NCBI GenBank assembly: GCA_015680635.1 | Contig: JAABOA010000181.1 | Coordinates: 7,137 to 20,621 of the forward strand | DNA from: Lunasporangiospora selenospora | Lineage: Eukaryota > Mortierellomycota > Mortierellomycetes > Mortierellales > Mortierellaceae | DNA: 13,485 bases | Direction: 5' to 3' | In this document: positions 9,201-13,485 of the stretch, piece after piece | Layout of the letters: every line of letters begins with the position of its first letter | How positions within the stretch are numbered: the stretch's first letter is position 1 | Notes under the pieces: generated by a model | Databases searched by the model: none | What the model was told of the DNA's origin: nothing | The model's input: only the letters and a program-made list of their open reading frames with translations | Translations under genes and position numbers: made by a program

Positions 9201-12112
9201 GCAAAAGTTTTCAGAGCTCTGGGAGGCTGAGTACGATGACAGTCTTGGAAACGAATTCTACATCTCGTATCTGAACCCAATTTTTGACGGAAAGCCATTT
9301 GGATTCGTATCGTGGGTATGTCAAAGGATTAAGTGCTTTGGAATGACGGAGAATCTTTTACTCGTAGATGTCATTTATTGATTTTCTATTCAATGTTTTG
9401 TACCCAAAAATCTAGTTCTTGTACCGGAGATTCCAGGTGGTCTTGTTTGGAGTTCGGATAAGATTGCAATCTGGCGAGTACCACACTGCATTGAATCCAG
9501 GAAAGGAGTATCGGTTCCAACACAATGAACAGTGCATCTTTATCGCGCAAAACCCCAAAGATCTCGAGGACATTGGCGAGCTGACCGAAAGACAGCTCGA
9601 CGGCTTTTTACAGCACCTTAACAAAACTCAGGATGATGGATATGAGGGCATTGGTCCCGAATATCATGCCAAGAACTTTGGAAAGGCATTGCAGACCTTG
9701 ACTTCCACTCACCACTGTGGCCTTGCAGCAAGAAAGTCTCGATTGTCGCATCGTCGTTTCCAGAGTGATCGAAACTCTGTCAACTATCGCAAAACGGCAC
9801 CCTTCCATATTAATACAGTCTTGCCGACGATTGTTGCGAATGAGGAGGAAATTGATGTTGAACCCGAGGTCTGTTTCATACCCGAGGGCGATAACGAAAG
9901 CTCTGACCAAGGTCCAAAGGAGCCAGGATCCCCCGTCTCCCCAAGGGCACAGCTAACAAAAGAATTTCTCCGAGAACATACCAAGTCCACCGAGTCCACT
10001 CCAAAGAGTATTGAAAGGGATTTCCTTCAACTAAAGGTGCCTCATACTCGAGGATCAGAAAACTCTTTGAACCGGCTGGCGCTCCTGGATGAAGATTCAA
10101 CAGGCCTCCGCGTCGGATACCCGACTTCCCCATATGCGGGTGCTAAAATGCCACTTTGTATCCTTCTCGAGCCAAGCCTTATTAAGGACCGACAAATCTC
10201 GAGCATGGTGACTTCTCGCTGGGAAGATGTGATTGAGCAAAGAAAGGAGCAGCAGGAGGCGGCAGAACTTGAACGGACGGGGGGAGCCATCTCTGAAGGC
10301 GAATTGTCCAACCCACCAATCTCTCCTACATTCTTCAGAAAACGTGGAGACAGGGAGAGCAAGAAGAGTGGATCTGATCCGTCTCAAGGTCATGTTCTGG
10401 TCTGCTCTCCTAACTATGATATTTTCCGACTTGTCTGTACGCTTCGCTCTGCACATTTGAAAAAGTTGCAAGATATTGTTATCTTGTGCTCAAGACAGCC
10501 CAATCCACAAGAGTTCAAGTTGCTCAAATGTTTCCCTCGTCTTTATTTCTTGATTGTAAGTTTCTCGTATTGGCTCTGCTCTTACGAGATATCGCTACTT
10601 TTTGCCTGAAATGATTCTAACGCTTTTTATTTGGCTGATTAATTTTGCTCCGCTCCTTGGTAACATTAGGGAGACTGCTTGTCGCGCGATGATCTTGAGA
10701 GGGCTGCGATTACAAAGTCGAGCAAGTACTTGTTTTTGAGACACCCTGAGAACGGAGGTGTCGATGGCTCTTTCCTCGACAGTATCGCTGTCATCAATCG
10801 TATCTTGGTCCAACAAATCTTTTCTGACCATCAAGCAACTAAACTAAACCAGCTAAACAGTGGAAGCAAGACTGGTAACAGCAATGGCAACAGCAACGGT
10901 ATCGGTAGCAGCAACATTCTCAAGACGCCGGCCATGTCCTTGCCACGTGAAGACCTGGCGACCATGGAGCATGGACCGCCCACGACCAAGACCGTGACCC
11001 TTCAGTCCTTGAATGATGGTCCTCAGTGCGTCTATGAACTAGTTGAGGAGCGATCCGTGGAGTTTTTGCAACTTCGAAAGACTGATGGCAGCATTGATCG
11101 ACATGGCCATGACATAGCCGAGCCTCATGTGGCTCAGATGGGTGGAGCCGATTATTCGCTCGAGACTCCTGCATTTGGACCCGAGACAGATTCAGGATAC
11201 TATGGCTTTCCCCAGACTCAGGTTGCAAGGAGAAGAGCTACGTCTGATCAAGGAGCAGCTGATTTCTATCACAACCCGATCTATGCCTCAGGAGGTGTCC
11301 TGGTTGGAGGTCTGTTGGACCATGTTCTCTATCAGCTCTACTCGAACCCAAGTTTGTTGCAGCTGATCAAGCTCCTCTGTGGTATTCAGACAAAGGCCGA
11401 TGTTAAGCGTGACTATCATCTCTTTAAGCAGTATGGAGCGGGCTGTTACTTGGAATGCATTCCTGTTCCCGAGGGCTTTGGCGTAAAGACCATCCAGTCG
11501 GGATCTTGTTGTGCAAGTTCTGCTTCGAGCGGTGGCAGCGGTAGCGGCACCAGCAGCGGCAATAGCAGCGATGATGAAGCAGCAGCAACAACGACAGAGG
11601 ACCAGGCTTCAGATGTCCCCGAGGCCTCCACCCCATCCGAGCATCCTCACAATCACCGTCACCATCAGAAGCAATCAACCCCACTCAAAAAGGATACAGA
11701 GAACGTGTCCTCGTTCTCCAAGGGTAAACAAAAATTGACAGAGCTCTTTGAAAGAGGCACTTCTGGTCGACGAAGCAAGAGCAGACGGAACAAGGCCAAG
11801 CATCATGGCCACACTGGCGGCAGCAGTGGGTATGGCGCCTGTAGTGGAGAATGCGGCCCCAGTCTCGACTCTGATTATTTCTACGACCATCGACATATCA
11901 ACTTTTTGCACTTGTATGAGCATCTTGCCTTGGATATGGGAGTGATTCCGATTGGACTGTTGCGACTCCAAGGAGATGATCCGACTATGGTTCATCTAGG
12001 AATTGGAGGCAGCTCGAGGTGTTACTCGGTCACAAATCCTCTACTGGATACAATTGTCCTGGATACGGATATGGTCTTTGTGCTCACGCGTGGCAAGGGC
12101 GACCAAAAATGA
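6205..12112 (+). CDS. BK/Slo-type potassium channel alpha subunit, 11 exons, 1548 aa
   Basis: Membrane K+ channel gated by cytosolic RCK domains. Exons: 6205-6647, 6858-6914, 7075-7291, 7409-7784, 7905-8052, 8159-8316, 8421-8533, 8664-8789, 8890-9315, 9416-10555, 10670-12112 (TGA). All introns are GT-AG and all junctions stay in phase. Residues 1-239 are polar and Ser/Arg-rich. S1-S6 span about 240-462 with the filter TMSTIGYGDVTP (420-431). RCK1 starts near 478 (KFMIISGSLHS) and includes GNEFYISYL (666-674) and LNPGKEY. A linker of about 210 residues leads to RCK2 at about 1013 (GHVLVCSPNYDIFR), with LIGDCLSRDDLERA and LVGGLLDHVLYQLYSNP (about 1279-1295). The closing strand is YSVTNPLLDT...VLDTDMVFVL. 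These match the Slo family order. S4 lacks the BK arginines and no acidic calcium bowl is seen, so the gating ligand is unknown. The start ATG follows the CT-rich leader. The longer open frame upstream is only stop-free CT sequence. Confidence 0.92.
7409..8316 (+). other. Membrane and pore module of the channel (exons 4-6)
   Basis: Hydrophobic segments read as S1 (240-261), S2 (281-302), S3 (about 315-331), S4 (about 336-358), S5 (375-395), pore helix plus filter (410-431) and S6 (434-462). The pattern and the direct run from S6 into an RCK domain are those of a six-segment Slo channel. No S0 helix is obvious before S1. Confidence 0.8.
7795..7806 (+). repeat. C12 homopolymer in channel intron 4
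   Basis: Twelve consecutive C, ten bases after the donor GTATCT. It lies in an intron, so length variation would not alter the protein. Confidence 0.9.
11486..11908 (+). other. Low-complexity insertion inside RCK2
   Basis: Codons about 1341-1481 carry a Ser/Gly run, an acidic/Thr stretch, a His-rich patch (HPHNHRHHQ) and a basic patch (GRRSKSRRNKAKHH). They sit between two conserved RCK2 strands, CYLECIPVPEGF and FLHLYEHLALDMGVIPIGLLR. This is probably a disordered surface loop. Confidence 0.75.
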
Positions 12113-12660
12113 GATTTGAGAGAGGATATCGAGTAGAATGAGCGAGAGAGAAGGAGACGCGACCTAGTATTTGACAGCATTACCAAACACACACAAACAC
12201 ACGCACAAACATTATAATAAAAAAAAGCATTTCTTCACACTAAACAACAAGATGGACCCATTATTGGTGAGGAGGCAGACGAACGTAGAGACCATAAAAA
12301 TAAACAGACGAGAGAAAGAACAACCATATCTTACCCCATGTTGAGCTGAAGAAGAAGAAATTGCAAAACGTCCTAGACTGGCCATTTCTCACGATTTGAG
12401 AGGAAGAGGGGAGACCCCCATGACACCCAGGAATTTGACGGCACCCCATGTAGAATTTCAAAGCGCCTGTCTAACATATTATTATGGCATGCACGACCTG
12501 TCTCCATAAACTTACCAAGCTTAAAGGAAAAGGTTAGGAGAAAAGAAAGAGAAAATGGAGATCTAAGATGGACCAGTCGCAAAAGAGAAAAGGTTTTAGA
12601 GGAAGGGGGGAGAAGAATGTCATCCATGCTGACAGTTTTACCTCGGTTCAACCCCATTCT
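12113..12660 (+). other. 3' UTR and downstream flank of the channel gene
   Basis: No coding frame is supported. An ACAC-rich stretch at about 12185-12210 precedes an AATAAA (12216-12221) within an A-run, the likely cleavage and polyadenylation signal about 105 bp after the stop. Confidence 0.55.
12216..12221 (+). terminator. Candidate polyadenylation signal AATAAA
   Basis: A perfect hexamer followed by more A residues, about 105 bp downstream of the channel stop codon. It is the best-placed candidate, but the cleavage site is not demonstrable from sequence. Confidence 0.5.
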
Positions 12661-12680
12661 ATTAAAACTCCTTCTTTGCC

Positions 12681-13395
12681 ACCATAATTTTACTCACATC
12701 ATCCTTTACTCTTCTACTTTTCAAATTCATGTCCCTTTTATCCATGACTAATAGGAAGTATGTTCTCTGTCATAAATACCACGCACTATGCCTCTTTCAC
12801 TGCTATTGCCCTTTTCATTTTTTTGACCACAACTAAGGTCCTTGTTTGTTGATTAATAACCTCTCTCGCAGTAGATCCCTAGATAGGGCCATTCTTAATT
12901 GTCGAGTAATCCTGCAAACATAAAAAATCTCAACCTTTCGTCTTCATACCCCTTTTATCCACAACCAATAGTGCGAAAGATCATGTTTTCAGTCGGAAAT
13001 ACCGCACGCTGTATCCCTTCATTGCCTCCCCCTCCCCCACGATTACTCAACGCATCCATCACTTCCTTTTGTACTCCTCATATTCACGCTCCTTTTGTTT
13101 ACGACCAAAAGAGAGTAAGAACATGTTCTCTGCCAGAAATAACATGCACTATGTTTTCTTTAATGGCCATGATTACTCACAGCATCCACCCTTTACTTTC
13201 TACTTTTGGTCTTCAAATCCTCTCGTAAAATGTCCATTAGGTGGTATGAAAATGTTGCATTTCAGATGTGTTTGCTGCTCAGTACCTCCTTCTCCATTGC
13301 TCCTGTGTTCTCACAGTATTCACTCTATACTTTTCACCTTCGCTGTCCCGCCGTCGTCTATGACCAATAGCGAACTAAGGATGTTTTTAATGGTG
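12681..13395 (+). repeat. Degenerate tandem repeat, period about 130-140 bp
   Basis: Recurring blocks are ATTACTCACAGCATCC, CCTTTTATCCACRACCAATAG and ATGTTCTCTGYCAGAAATA.CA.GCACTATG. They appear in the same order in units starting near 12681, about 12900, 13036, 13168 and 13303. A partial unit sits at about 12811-12895. Units are strongly diverged. There is no coding frame across them, and no function can be assigned. Confidence 0.65.
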
Positions 13396-13462
13396 GTTCT
13401 GCATTGTTGAGGAGACTCCATTTGGCTCGTCCCACTTGGCTTGTTCCCGCAAACTCACCGCG

Positions 13463-13485
13463 TTTTTTTTTTTTTTTTTTTTTTT
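13463..13485 (+). repeat. Terminal T23 run
   Basis: Twenty-three consecutive T up to the last base of the window, preceded by CTCACCGCG. It could be the poly(A) tail of a minus-strand retroelement, or a homopolymer at an assembly end. Confidence 0.8.

Noticed and set aside
12373-12657. Minus-strand frame of 94 codons downstream of the channel
   Set aside because: Purine-biased sequence on the plus strand gives a stop-poor Leu/Ser/Phe-rich reading. There is no motif and no splice context.
12899-13410. Plus-strand frames over the repeat array
   Set aside because: They run through the degenerate repeat, are rich in Ser/Pro/His, and are not preserved between units.

Overview
The window looks like nuclear DNA of an early-diverging filamentous fungus. 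The best guess is Mortierellomycota or a related Mucoromycota lineage. The reasons are short (about 84-310 nt) and frequent spliceosomal introns with GTRNGT...YAG borders, a pyrimidine-rich 5' leader, moderate GC content, and the protein types present. Species assignment is inference. There are no rRNA, tRNA or CRISPR features and no prokaryote-style operons.

Layout. (1) Positions 1-3636, minus strand: the 5' 651 codons of an intron-rich gene for a SART3/Prp24-type U4/U6 snRNP recycling factor. It has HAT repeats, a basic linker and the first RRM. I could join 14 exons by hand with every junction in frame. The 3' end lies beyond position 1. (2) Positions 3787-4395, plus strand: a decayed gene fragment about 150 bp upstream of the SART3-like start. 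It joins an XPG/FEN1-like nuclease core to a short tail resembling the C-terminal RuvC-III segment of TnpB/Fanzor proteins. Both pieces share one reading frame and are separated by a single stop. (3) Positions 4396-6020: mostly non-coding, with a TTTC-type microsatellite and an unassigned ORF (4482-4937) broken by one stop. (4) Positions 6021-6204: a CT-rich promoter/leader. (5) Positions 6205-12112, plus strand: an 11-exon gene for a BK/Slo-type potassium channel of 1548 aa. It has six membrane segments, a TIGYGD pore and tandem RCK domains. (6) Positions 12113-13485: 3' UTR with an AATAAA, a degenerate tandem repeat of about 135 bp period, and a terminal run of 23 T.

The two real genes are divergently arranged and functionally unrelated: one serves nuclear splicing, the other membrane K+ transport. 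The most unusual items are the PIN-nuclease/TnpB-like remnant and the channel itself. The channel lacks the S4 arginines and the acidic calcium bowl of animal BK. The SART3-like gene is also notable for two apparent GC-AG introns and a 34-nt exon.
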